Position numbers and translations under genes: made by a program. DNA of 10,939 nucleotides, from contig JAKADW010000036.1 in NCBI GenBank assembly GCA_021820165.1, forward strand, positions 1-10,939, in the 5' to 3' direction. A model generated the notes under the pieces. It did not search any database. It saw only the letters and a list, made by a program, of their open reading frames with translations, and was not told where the DNA came from. Numbering within the stretch: the first letter of the stretch is position 1; the number at the start of each line of letters is the position of its first letter. Shown in pieces: positions 1 to 7,012 of the stretch. Source of the stretch: Bacillota bacterium (lineage in GTDB: Bacteria > Bacillota_E > Sulfobacillia > Sulfobacillales > Sulfobacillaceae).

Positions 1-2410
1 CCGGAGGAAGGTCAGGCCCAAGTGGTTGCCCATCAATAGAGGTGATGATGTCACCTACTTGCACGTTCGCGCCTGGCGTCAGAAGTGGCGACGTGCGGGT
101 GGGGTCCCAACTGTCTCCATGAATCAGATGGGTCACCTGGTAGCCGGCGTATTCCCGATTCCAGGTCAAGCGGGCGCCTAAAAACCCAACGCGATGTGGA
201 GGTTCAGGTCGGTAGGCACCACCAAACTCGTATGCGTGCGATGAGCCAAGTTCACCCTGCATCTCCCAAATCAAGTCAGATAGCTCACCCCGGGTGGTGA
301 CGCGGGGGATAAGTGCCCGATAGCGGTCGTAAATCTCGTCCCAGCGTACTCCGGCCATGTCGGGAATCCAAAACATCTCGCGCATCCATCGCCACGCTTC
401 GCGAAGCATCTGTTCCCATTCAGCCCGTTGCTCGACCGTCACGTGCACTCGGTTAAAGTCTACGAGTCCGCTATGCCGCCCCGGTTTGTCTTCCTTCATA
501 TCCACTTTGTCCCCCGCTTTAATGACGTGAAGGCTGGAACGAATACGGATAGCGAGCACTTTCCGGTCCTTGGATAAGCTGAAGCTCGTCATTTTATCCA
601 CGACAGTTTCTTGCTTCAAATCCTTCAAGTCGTAGCGAATGAGGCTCGCTTTGGCGGTAGGGGTACCGGCCGCTAGTCCGTCCTGTTCTTGCGGGGCGGG
701 GTCCGATTTCATCCAAAATACCAAACCCGGTGCGGCGGCAATATCATGATAGATGCCCTCGGAAACGGGAAAGCTGAGCACCCGATCGGTGATGCCGTCT
801 AGATCGATGGCAATAGGCTTGGGTTGGTCGGTGTCGGCTTCAGGCGCGGTGCTTGGGATCTCGACCAAGGGGCGCGGATCGGGGATGAAGGGCGATCGGG
901 TGTCGCGCGCCAGCGGGATAAGGCAGGGAATGTCACCTTGGGGGAACCCTAAATCAAACTTCATGTTATCCCACACGGGCTTATAAATCCGCCGGGATAG
1001 GAAATAGAGGTAGCGCCCGTGCGGGTCAAAGGCCGGTCGACGGTCGACCAGCACCGGATGGGTAATCTGGTGCGATTCTCGGGTGGACAACTCGAAAAGG
1101 TAAAGAGCGGTGGTGGTCAGCCCTGGGAGTGCATAGGCAATCCAGCGGCTATCCGGCGACCAATCAAACCCTGGCAGCCGCCCATAGGGGGTATGGGCAA
1201 TCAAGGTTGACTCCAGAGTCTTTAAATCCACCAGCCAGAGTTCCTGGCGTTCGGTGGTTAAGGCAGCAAACTGGCCGTCGGGGGACACCCGGCATTCCGT
1301 CACGATACCGAAATCGGTGGGAATGCGGGTCACTTGTTCGGGGACGGTAGAAGCATCACGAATTTCGAGGTGGTCCTCGCCGTCCTCGTCAGAAATGGTG
1401 AGAATGCGGTCATTGTCAGCGATGTACTGGGAAAGACGGTAGCGGACGCCTTGGGGTGTCCCCAACGGACGCACGGGCCCTTCAAAGGGCGCCATTTGAT
1501 AAAGTTTGCCTCGGCTGGTCAGGAGAAGCTTGTCGCCATGGGGGGACAATGCGTAATCGGCCCAATACTCCGCAGCATCGACATGTTTGATTTGCCGTTC
1601 GGTGCGTTGGGAATAGAAATCGAGGGGAACCTGTCGATCCGTCCCTCCTGCCACATCGTAGCAATAGAGAGCGCCGCCCGCGTGGTAGACAATGGATCGG
1701 CCATCGGTCGTGGCGTTTCTTACATAATAGGTTTCATGATCGGTATGACGCTGGATATCTTCCCCGGTAGGAAGCATGGAATAGAGGTTCCCGTGGCCTT
1801 CATGGTCGGAGACGAAATAAATACGGTCGCCGATCCACATGGGGGTCACAAGGTTCCCGTCTTCGAGTGCAAACCGGGTAAATTCACCGGTACCGTTGCG
1901 ATCAATCCAGAGGACTCCACGGGTGCCTCCCCGGTATCGCTTCCAATATGCGGAGTCTGTTGTCGGCCGTCCCAGAACCACGCCTCCCTCGGGACCGAAC
2001 GAGACCCAGGAAGCCCGACCATACGGGAGCTGTTCGGGTTCGCCCCCTTCCGGAGACACGGCGTACAGAGAGCGCCAGGCCATGAAGGGGTGTCCTTGAT
2101 ATGTAGAAAAAATAATCCGGCCGTCCGGGTGCCATCCCACAGTGGCCGCTCCTTGACCGAGGTATGTGAGCCGCCGGGTCTCTCCGCCGGCACTATCCAT
2201 AACGTAGATGTCCACATCGCCTTCTTCTTTTCCCATAAAGGCGATGCGGCGGCCGTCGGGAGAAAGGCGGGGCCGGATGACGGATCCCCATCCATTGGTC
2301 AGGCGACGGGCGGTTCCGCCCGCGCGGGGAACGCTCCAGAGATCGTCTTCGGCACAAAACACCACCGTGTCATCATGCACGGTGGGGAAGCGATAATAGC
2401 CGTGTTCCAT
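1..2410 (-). CDS. Tricorn protease homologue (peptidase S41-like), N-terminal ~803 residues, cut by window edge
   Basis: Reading the minus strand from ATG at 2410 gives an open frame to position 1 with no stop. The start is set by AAGGAG at 2423-2418, 7 nt upstream. The first ~640 residues are WD/TolB-like beta-propeller repeats (for example LSPDGRRIAFMG near residue 60, DLWSVPRAGGTARRLT near residue 30), matching the six- and seven-bladed propellers of tricorn. From about residue 656 the C1 domain begins (EAWRWMREMFW, then GVRWDEIYDRYRALIPRV), ending in QGELGSSHAYE, where Ser724-His725 correspond to the Ser745-His746 active-site pair of Thermoplasma tricorn. A PDZ domain follows (VGDIITSIDGQPLG near the edge). 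The C2 domain with the nucleophilic Ser and catalytic Glu, about 250 residues in the family, lies outside. No signal peptide, so probably a cytosolic peptidase that cuts oligopeptides made by upstream proteases. It is divergent from hemE. Family call is firm; activity cannot be judged without C2. Confidence 0.93.
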   Translation of the reverse strand, partial: MEHGYYRFPTVHDDTVVFCAEDDLWSVPRAGGTARRLTNGWGSVIRPRLSPDGRRIAFMGKEEGDVDIYVMDSAGGETRRLTYLGQGAATVGWHPDGRIIFSTYQGHPFMAWRSLYAVSPEGGEPEQLPYGRASWVSFGPEGGVVLGRPTTDSAYWKRYRGGTRGVLWIDRNGTGEFTRFALEDGNLVTPMWIGDRIYFVSDHEGHGNLYSMLPTGEDIQRHTDHETYYVRNATTDGRSIVYHAGGALYCYDVAGGTDRQVPLDFYSQRTERQIKHVDAAEYWADYALSPHGDKLLLTSRGKLYQMAPFEGPVRPLGTPQGVRYRLSQYIADNDRILTISDEDGEDHLEIRDASTVPEQVTRIPTDFGIVTECRVSPDGQFAALTTERQELWLVDLKTLESTLIAHTPYGRLPGFDWSPDSRWIAYALPGLTTTALYLFELSTRESHQITHPVLVDRRPAFDPHGRYLYFLSRRIYKPVWDNMKFDLGFPQGDIPCLIPLARDTRSPFIPDPRPLVEIPSTAPEADTDQPKPIAIDLDGITDRVLSFPVSEGIYHDIAAAPGLVFWMKSDPAPQEQDGLAAGTPTAKASLIRYDLKDLKQETVVDKMTSFSLSKDRKVLAIRIRSSLHVIKAGDKVDMKEDKPGRHSGLVDFNRVHVTVEQRAEWEQMLREAWRWMREMFWIPDMAGVRWDEIYDRYRALIPRVTTRGELSDLIWEMQGELGSSHAYEFGGAYRPEPPHRVGFLGARLTWNREYAGYQVTHLIHGDSWDPTRTSPLLTPGANVQVGDIITSIDGQPLGPDLPP

Positions 2411-2450
2411 ATTGTCACTCCTTTTGGAAGCATTTGGTTCCGGTTCCTCC

Positions 2451-2479
2451 AGTATAGAGGACCGGCATGGTCGGCGCAA
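2451..2479 (-). promoter_or_regulatory. Predicted sigma-A-like promoter for the tricorn gene
   Basis: On the minus strand TATACT (2456-2451, five of six consensus bases) lies 17 nt downstream of TTGCGC (2479-2474, three of six). Transcription would start near 2445 and give a leader of about 35 nt ahead of the ATG at 2410. Seen by eye only; the -35 element is weak. Confidence 0.5.
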
Positions 2480-2483
2480 TTTG

Positions 2484-2500
2484 CCTGTTCTTGGAACAGG
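2484..2500. promoter_or_regulatory. Perfect dyad, candidate operator between divergent promoters
   Basis: CCTGTTC-TTG-GAACAGG is a perfect inverted repeat with 7-bp arms and a 3-nt centre. It covers the predicted -35 hexamer of hemE (2491-2496) and sits just upstream of the -35 of the divergent tricorn gene, a suitable place for a repressor of hemE or a regulator of both. The half-site order (GTTC..GAAC) is opposite to the Gram-positive LexA box (GAAC..GTTC), and it does not resemble the AT-rich Fur or PerR boxes. There is no T-tract, so a terminator is unlikely. The binding protein is unknown. Confidence 0.45.
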
Positions 2501-2518
2501 GGACGGCTGTGCTATAAT
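2491..2518 (+). promoter_or_regulatory. Predicted sigma-A-like promoter of the hemEHY operon
   Basis: A perfect -10 TATAAT (2513-2518) follows TTGGAA (2491-2496, four of six consensus) with a 16-nt spacer. The start of transcription would be near 2525, giving a leader of only about 20 nt before the TTG start of hemE, which leaves no room for a riboswitch. Control would therefore act at initiation, and the -35 element is embedded in the dyad at 2484-2500. Confidence 0.65.
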
Positions 2519-2544
2519 TTTCCCGACCAAAAGGGGGATATCTG

Positions 2545-3603
2545 TTGGAAACCCGAGAGAGCCGCTTTATTCGAGCCTGCCGTGGCGAGCCGCATGATAC
2601 GATTCCAGTCTGGTTCATGCGTCAAGCCGGACGCTACCAACCCTCTTACCGGGCCTTGCGACAGCGTTACAGCATGCTCCAATTGGCGAGAACACCGGCG
2701 TTCATTCGGGACATTACCGTCCGTCCCGTCGAGGAATTAGGGGTCGATGCCGCGATTCTGTTTTCTGATATCATGATTCCGTTGTCGTCATTGGGCATTG
2801 ACTTCGATATCCAAGAAAACGTTGGACCGATTGTGGGTCAGCCGGTGCGAACATGGCAGGACGTGGACCGGTTGCGACCCTTCCAAGCGCGCGACGTGGA
2901 CTTTGTCTTCGAAGGGGTCCAGCGGACGGTTGAAAGTCTCCATGGGGTCCCTTTAATCGGCTTTTCCGGAGCTCCCTTTACCTTGGCAAGCTATCTGGTT
3001 GAGGGAGGGCCCTCGCGTACCTATCGTCGTACCAAACACATGATGTGGCAAGAGCCTGAGACGTTCGATCGTCTGATGGATGCGCTCGGGCGGATGGTCG
3101 TGGGTTATGTGAAGAAACAGGTAGAGGCGGGTGCCTCGGCCCTGCAAATTTTCGACAGTTGGATTGGGTCGCTCGCTCGTGAGGATTACGAGCGAGCCGT
3201 GCTTCCGCATATGAGGCGCATCTTCCAAGAGTTAGAGGCACTGGGCGTCCCGCTAATTTATTTCGGTGTCGGCACACAGCATCTCCTGCCACTAATGGCA
3301 TCGACCGGAGCTACCGTCCTTGGCATTGACTGGCGGACGCCCCTCGCCGAGGTTCGTTCGCTCTTAGGGCCCCAGATGACGCTACAAGGAAATCTTGATC
3401 CGGAACGCATCACAGCGGGGTCCAAAGCGGCCGAAGCAGGGGCAGAAGCGATTTGCCGCGCCATGCAAAATGATTTCCGGTTTGTTTTCAATTTGGGTCA
3501 CGGGGTGCCGAAGGAGTCCGAACCCTCGGTATTGAAGCGGGTGGTCGATCGGGTGCATGCCATGGGCATTCAAACGCATGCCGATGGAGGTGAGGCGGTG
3601 TGA
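2545..3603 (+). CDS. hemE: Uroporphyrinogen III decarboxylase
   Basis: Cytosolic enzyme that removes four acetate carboxyls from uroporphyrinogen III to give coproporphyrinogen III, in heme biosynthesis. The 352-residue length is normal for the family. The first signature is seen at residues 21-35 (PVWFMRQAGRYQPSY, with the substrate-contacting Arg26 and Arg30). Asp75 in LFSDIMIP is the conserved catalytic aspartate, the second signature GFSGAPFTLASYL is near residue 140, and His319 in NLGHGV is the conserved C-terminal histidine. The start is TTG at 2545, 7 nt after AAGGGGG (2531-2537); no ATG fits, and the conserved N-terminal region begins about 20 residues in. It is the first gene of the hem cluster, directly behind the TATAAT promoter, and its last codons overlap the hemH start. 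Identification is firm. Confidence 0.97.
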   Translation: METRESRFIRACRGEPHDTIPVWFMRQAGRYQPSYRALRQRYSMLQLARTPAFIRDITVRPVEELGVDAAILFSDIMIPLSSLGIDFDIQENVGPIVGQPVRTWQDVDRLRPFQARDVDFVFEGVQRTVESLHGVPLIGFSGAPFTLASYLVEGGPSRTYRRTKHMMWQEPETFDRLMDALGRMVVGYVKKQVEAGASALQIFDSWIGSLAREDYERAVLPHMRRIFQELEALGVPLIYFGVGTQHLLPLMASTGATVLGIDWRTPLAEVRSLLGPQMTLQGNLDPERITAGSKAAEAGAEAICRAMQNDFRFVFNLGHGVPKESEPSVLKRVVDRVHAMGIQTHADGGEAV

Positions 3604-4520
3604 CATGGGGTGTTTTATTGATGGCCTACGGATCGGCGCGTGGGCCGGAGGACGTGCGTCGTTACTACACCCACATTCGGCATGGGCGGCCGCCGTCCGA
3701 AGAACAACTACAGGATTTGCTATCCCGCTATGACGCGATCGGTGGGGTGTCGCCCCTGTTTGAGATCACCCGTCGCGAGGGTCAAGCCCTCCAAGAAGTA
3801 CTTTCTCAGCGCCATGGGGAGGGAGCTTTTCGCGTCTATTTAGGGATGAAGCATTCAACTCCATTGATAGCCGAAGCAGTCGAGGCAATGCGAACGGACG
3901 GTATTACCCGCGCGGTCGGGTTGGTTTTAGCCCCACACTATTCGGACATGAGCGTCGGCACTTATCTTAAGGAAGCCGAAACGGCGATCGCTACGCCATC
4001 GACACCGTTTGATTTTCGTCCCATCAAGTCATGGGCCGATGCGCCCGGACTCATTGCTTTGTTAAAAGAGCGCATTATCGAATGTCGCACCCAGTTTAGT
4101 CCAGGGGAAAAAGAACACCTTCCCATCATCTTCTCGGCCCACTCATTACCGGTGAGGATTTTAGAGATGAATGATTCCTACCCGAGGGAGCTTCGTCTGA
4201 CGGGCGATTTAGTGGCTCAGAGTCTTGGCACCACCGACTACACATTTTCTTGGCAAAGTGCCGGAAAGACCCGCGAGCCGTGGATGGGTCCGGATATTTT
4301 GGATAAGCTGAGCCGGATGGCGGACGCGGGGTACCGGCAGGCCATCATTTGTCCTGCCGGATTTGTCTCTGATCATTTAGAGGTGCTATACGACTTGGAT
4401 ATCCAAGCAAAAACCCATGCCGCATCGCTGGACATGCACATCGAGCGGACCCGTTCTCTGAATGATGACCCCGCCTTTATTCGGCTTCTCGCCGATTTGG
4501 TGGAGGCGCGCATCCGATGA
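3600..4520 (+). CDS. hemH: Ferrochelatase, coproporphyrin III type
   Basis: Inserts Fe2+ into a porphyrin. In Gram-positive bacteria carrying HemY-type oxidase the substrate is coproporphyrin III and the product coproheme (also called CpfC); this assignment rests on family knowledge and on the gene's place between hemE and hemY. The sequence shows the N-terminal GVLLMAYGSARG strand and RYDAIGGVSPL near residue 45. His181 in FSAHSLP corresponds to the metal-binding His183 of Bacillus subtilis HemH, and Glu261 in SDHLEVLYDLD to its Glu264. At 306 residues it is a short, soluble form with no added membrane anchor. The GTG start at 3600 overlaps the hemE stop by 4 nt (GTGA) and lies about 6 nt after GGAGGTGAG (3586-3594), which implies translational coupling. 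No Cys cluster typical of 2Fe-2S ferrochelatases was noticed. Confidence 0.95.
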   Translation: MTWGVLLMAYGSARGPEDVRRYYTHIRHGRPPSEEQLQDLLSRYDAIGGVSPLFEITRREGQALQEVLSQRHGEGAFRVYLGMKHSTPLIAEAVEAMRTDGITRAVGLVLAPHYSDMSVGTYLKEAETAIATPSTPFDFRPIKSWADAPGLIALLKERIIECRTQFSPGEKEHLPIIFSAHSLPVRILEMNDSYPRELRLTGDLVAQSLGTTDYTFSWQSAGKTREPWMGPDILDKLSRMADAGYRQAIICPAGFVSDHLEVLYDLDIQAKTHAASLDMHIERTRSLNDDPAFIRLLADLVEARIR

Positions 4521-5917
4521 GACGGCAAGTTGCAGTCATCGGCGGCGGGATAAGCGGACTTACGGCTGCGTTTCGGCTTCTTCAGAACGACGCATCCCTT
4601 AGCGTCACCCTTTTCGAGGCGTCTCCTAGGCTTGGTGGGGTAATCCACAGTGACACCACCCAGGGGGTGGTGTTAGAGGGAGGGCCGGACTCATTTCTGG
4701 CCCGCAAGCCGGAAGCCATCCAATTGGCCGAAGAACTCGGATTGGGACCCGAGCTCATGTCGACAAATCCCCGTGTCCGTGGTGCCTATATCTTTCATGG
4801 GGGCCACTTCTGCGATATTCCCCTAGGCGTGCAGGCCGGTATTCCCACGCGTTTGGATACGCTATGGGGTACGGAACTCTTATCGATGGGGGAAAAGATT
4901 CGGCTGTTAGGGGATCTGAGTTTGCCACGGCAGGCGATCGGTGACGATATTGCCCTCGGCACGTTGCTTCGTTATCGGTTTGGCAGCGGCTACGTGGATC
5001 GGATTGCTGCACCGATGTTGTCCGGTATTTATGCTGGAGATATCGACCGTCTGAGTACGGCGGTGACCGCCCCGCAATTGCTCGCCTATCAACGCCGTGG
5101 TCGAAGCTTAATTCAAGAGGCCCAAAAACAGCCTCGCCCCCAAACGACGGGGAGTATCTTTCGGTCGTTGGTTCGGGGGATAGGGTCGTTGGTGGACGCT
5201 CTCGCCGAAAACCTCCATGGACGCGCGGATATTCGTGTAGGCTGCCCGGTCGAGGAAGTCCGCCCCCTGGCGGGCGGGGGATTCGAAGTGATAACCGGTG
5301 ACAACGGGGCGCCGGTGTCGGTCTCCGATGTCATTTTGGCGGTCCCTGCCTATCAGGCGGCTCGGATTTTGAGCTTCTGGAGTAAGGAAGCGCGGCAGGT
5401 TCTTAGGACTATTGATTATGCCGACTTGGCCGTAATCGGCGCCCTTTACGAGCCAATCGCCTTTTCACGGGAGCTCGATAAAACGGGGTTTTTGGTGCCC
5501 AAGGGCGAGGGCGTCGCCATGACGGCGGGGACCTGGGTGCGGGCCAAGTGGGACTACCCTGACGCTGTTGATCTGGTACCAATTCGGGCTTTTTATGGGC
5601 GCGCGGGTGACGTCGGTTTGTTGGAACAATCAGACCCGATGATGCTCCACCGGTTTCGCCAGGAAATGGGGTACATTATGGGAGTCACCGATGCGCCCCG
5701 CTTTACGCGGGTCTTTCGGCTTCCGCAAGTGATGCCGCAATATGTGGTGGGGCATCAAGCACGGGTCCAAACGATTTTAAAGGAAGCCGAAGTTTCGGGC
5801 ATTCACCTCATCGGCAACTATTTCGATGGGGTGGGCGTCCCCGACTGTATCCGACGCGCTAACCAAGCGGCGGAGCGAGTCGCGTTACAAGGCCATGTTG
5901 GAGAACGGAGTCTTTAG
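4517..5917 (+). CDS. hemY: Coproporphyrinogen III oxidase, HemY type (FAD-dependent)
   Basis: FAD enzyme that uses O2 to oxidise coproporphyrinogen III to coproporphyrin III (CgoX, traditionally called protoporphyrinogen oxidase). The N-terminus carries the dinucleotide fold VAVIGGGISGL (Gly9, Gly11, Gly14), followed by Glu34 in FEASPRLGG for the FAD ribose. GGPDSFLARKPEA near residue 55 is a hallmark of this family, and the C-terminal FAD contact HLIGNYFDGVGVPDC is near residue 435. Its 466 residues are typical. The ATG at 4517 overlaps the hemH stop by 4 nt (ATGA), with TGGAGG about 10 nt upstream. Gene order hemE-hemH-hemY matches Bacillus. Copro- rather than protoporphyrinogen specificity is inferred from lineage and context, not visible in the sequence. 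Confidence 0.95.
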   Translation: MRRQVAVIGGGISGLTAAFRLLQNDASLSVTLFEASPRLGGVIHSDTTQGVVLEGGPDSFLARKPEAIQLAEELGLGPELMSTNPRVRGAYIFHGGHFCDIPLGVQAGIPTRLDTLWGTELLSMGEKIRLLGDLSLPRQAIGDDIALGTLLRYRFGSGYVDRIAAPMLSGIYAGDIDRLSTAVTAPQLLAYQRRGRSLIQEAQKQPRPQTTGSIFRSLVRGIGSLVDALAENLHGRADIRVGCPVEEVRPLAGGGFEVITGDNGAPVSVSDVILAVPAYQAARILSFWSKEARQVLRTIDYADLAVIGALYEPIAFSRELDKTGFLVPKGEGVAMTAGTWVRAKWDYPDAVDLVPIRAFYGRAGDVGLLEQSDPMMLHRFRQEMGYIMGVTDAPRFTRVFRLPQVMPQYVVGHQARVQTILKEAEVSGIHLIGNYFDGVGVPDCIRRANQAAERVALQGHVGERSL

Positions 5918-5927
5918 GAGGGCTATC

Positions 5928-6881
5928 ATGCGGGCGATGGTGATTTCGGAATATGGGGGCCCAGAGGTGTTGCACGCGGCAGACATTCCCCACGAGCCGC
6001 TGTCCTCGCGCGACGTGTTGATTCGCATTTACGCGACTTCAGTTAACCCCATCGATTGGAAGGTGCGGAAGGGACTCGTGCAAGAGCGTGTTCCGCTGAC
6101 ATTCCCGGCTGTTATCGGCTGGGATGCCGCCGGCATTGTGGAAGCGGTGGGCTCAGATGTCCAGCGCTTCCATCCGGGGGATCCAGTCTTTTGTCGGCCA
6201 GCTACCCATCGGTTAGGCACCTACGCGGAATATGTGACGGCCGACGAGTCTCTGGTCGCCGACAAGCCCTCGAATCTCACATTTTTGGAAGCCGCGAGCA
6301 TTCCGCTGGCCGGCTTGACCGCCTTCGAGGCTTTGGTGGTAATTGCCCATGTTGAACCCGGACAACGGGTCCTCCTTCACGGGGGTGCCGGTGGAGTGGG
6401 AAGTTATGCCGTTCAACTGGCGAAAGCGCGGGGCGCATTTGTCGCGGCGACAGCCAGCGCTTCGCATAGGGAGTACCTGACATCGCTGGGCGCGGATCAG
6501 ATTGTCGACTATCGCCATGAGGCCTTTGAGTCGGTGGTGGAACCCGTGGATGTGGTGCTCGATACCATTGGCGGCACCACCCAATCCCGTAGCTACCAAG
6601 TGTTGAAACGAGGCGGAGCGTTGGTCTCGATTGCCATGCCGCCCAAGCCCGAGGAGACGGAAAAGTACGGGGTCTCGGGCCATTGGTTTTTTCTTGAACC
6701 CGACGGCAACAAATTGGCTCAGTTGGGGGCCCTATTCAGTCAAGGACTGATGCGTCCCCAAGTTCACCGGGTATTTGCCCTCGACGATATAGCGGAAGCG
6801 CACCGGCTCAGCGAGTCCGGTCATGTCCGCGGGAAAATCGCCATTGTGGTGGATGCCAAGAAGGCCCATGAGACTCAGTAG
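5928..6881 (+). CDS. MDR-family NAD(P)H-dependent oxidoreductase (quinone reductase-like, zinc-free)
   Basis: A 317-residue medium-chain dehydrogenase/reductase. The N-terminal GroES-like domain starts MRAMVISEYGGPEVL and contains TSVNPIDWKVRKG. The nucleotide-binding domain has HGGAGGVGSYAVQLAK (residues 151-166), the glycine motif of NAD(P)H quinone reductase-like enzymes, and LDTIGGTTQSRSY. The structural zinc cysteines of alcohol dehydrogenases are absent, so reduction of a quinone or an activated C=C bond is more likely than alcohol oxidation; the substrate cannot be told. An open frame extends upstream into hemY, but AGGAGG (5916-5921) sits 6 nt before ATG 5928 and the homologous N-terminus begins there. 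That ribosome binding site overlaps the hemY TAG, so the gene is very probably co-transcribed with the hem genes. Any role in heme synthesis is speculation. Confidence 0.88.
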   Translation: MRAMVISEYGGPEVLHAADIPHEPLSSRDVLIRIYATSVNPIDWKVRKGLVQERVPLTFPAVIGWDAAGIVEAVGSDVQRFHPGDPVFCRPATHRLGTYAEYVTADESLVADKPSNLTFLEAASIPLAGLTAFEALVVIAHVEPGQRVLLHGGAGGVGSYAVQLAKARGAFVAATASASHREYLTSLGADQIVDYRHEAFESVVEPVDVVLDTIGGTTQSRSYQVLKRGGALVSIAMPPKPEETEKYGVSGHWFFLEPDGNKLAQLGALFSQGLMRPQVHRVFALDDIAEAHRLSESGHVRGKIAIVVDAKKAHETQ

Positions 6882-6907
6882 GACGCCGACAAAATCGCGG
6901 GTTCATC

Positions 6908-6930
6908 CGCCAGGGAAATCCTCCCTGGCG
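6908..6930 (+). terminator. 9-bp perfect hairpin between the hem/oxidoreductase operon and nagA
   Basis: CGCCAGGGA (6908-6916) pairs perfectly with TCCCTGGCG (6922-6930) around a 5-nt loop, 27 nt after the stop of the oxidoreductase. The bases that follow (ATTTGCTT) are only modestly T-rich, so it is a weak or partial intrinsic terminator, or an mRNA 3' end or processing structure. It marks the likely boundary between the two operons. Confidence 0.5.
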
Positions 6931-6975
6931 ATTTGCTTGACCGCGAGGAAAAATGATGGCCCTCTTTCTTCCGCA

Positions 6976-6984
6976 TGATACGAT
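6976..6984 (+). promoter_or_regulatory. Weak candidate extended -10 element ahead of nagA
   Basis: TGATACGAT reads as an extended -10 (TGn followed by TACGAT, four of six consensus bases), about 28 nt upstream of the nagA start. No -35 hexamer is seen at the right distance. The same 14-mer that contains it (CCGCATGATACGAT) occurs inside hemE at 2590-2603, where a promoter is not expected. Low confidence; nagA may instead be read through from upstream. Confidence 0.2.
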
Positions 6985-7012
6985 AGGCAAAGGAACGGAG
7001 GCAGGGAGAAAA

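Noticed and set aside
2519..2544. Riboswitch or attenuator ahead of hemE
   Set aside because: The predicted leader is only about 20 nt, too short for a structured element.
2590..2603. 14-mer CCGCATGATACGAT repeated exactly at 6971-6984
   Set aside because: One copy is inside hemE codons and one upstream of nagA; one such pair in an 11-kb window is not far from chance and no longer similarity flanks it.
1334..2740. 468-codon open frame on the plus strand
   Set aside because: It is antisense to the tricorn propeller codons and runs into hemE in the wrong frame; it has no recognisable domain, and both overlapped genes are clearly real.
5826..5927. Longer start for the MDR oxidoreductase
   Set aside because: The extra 34 codons overlap the conserved FAD-binding end of hemY; AGGAGG before ATG 5928 fits the family N-terminus.
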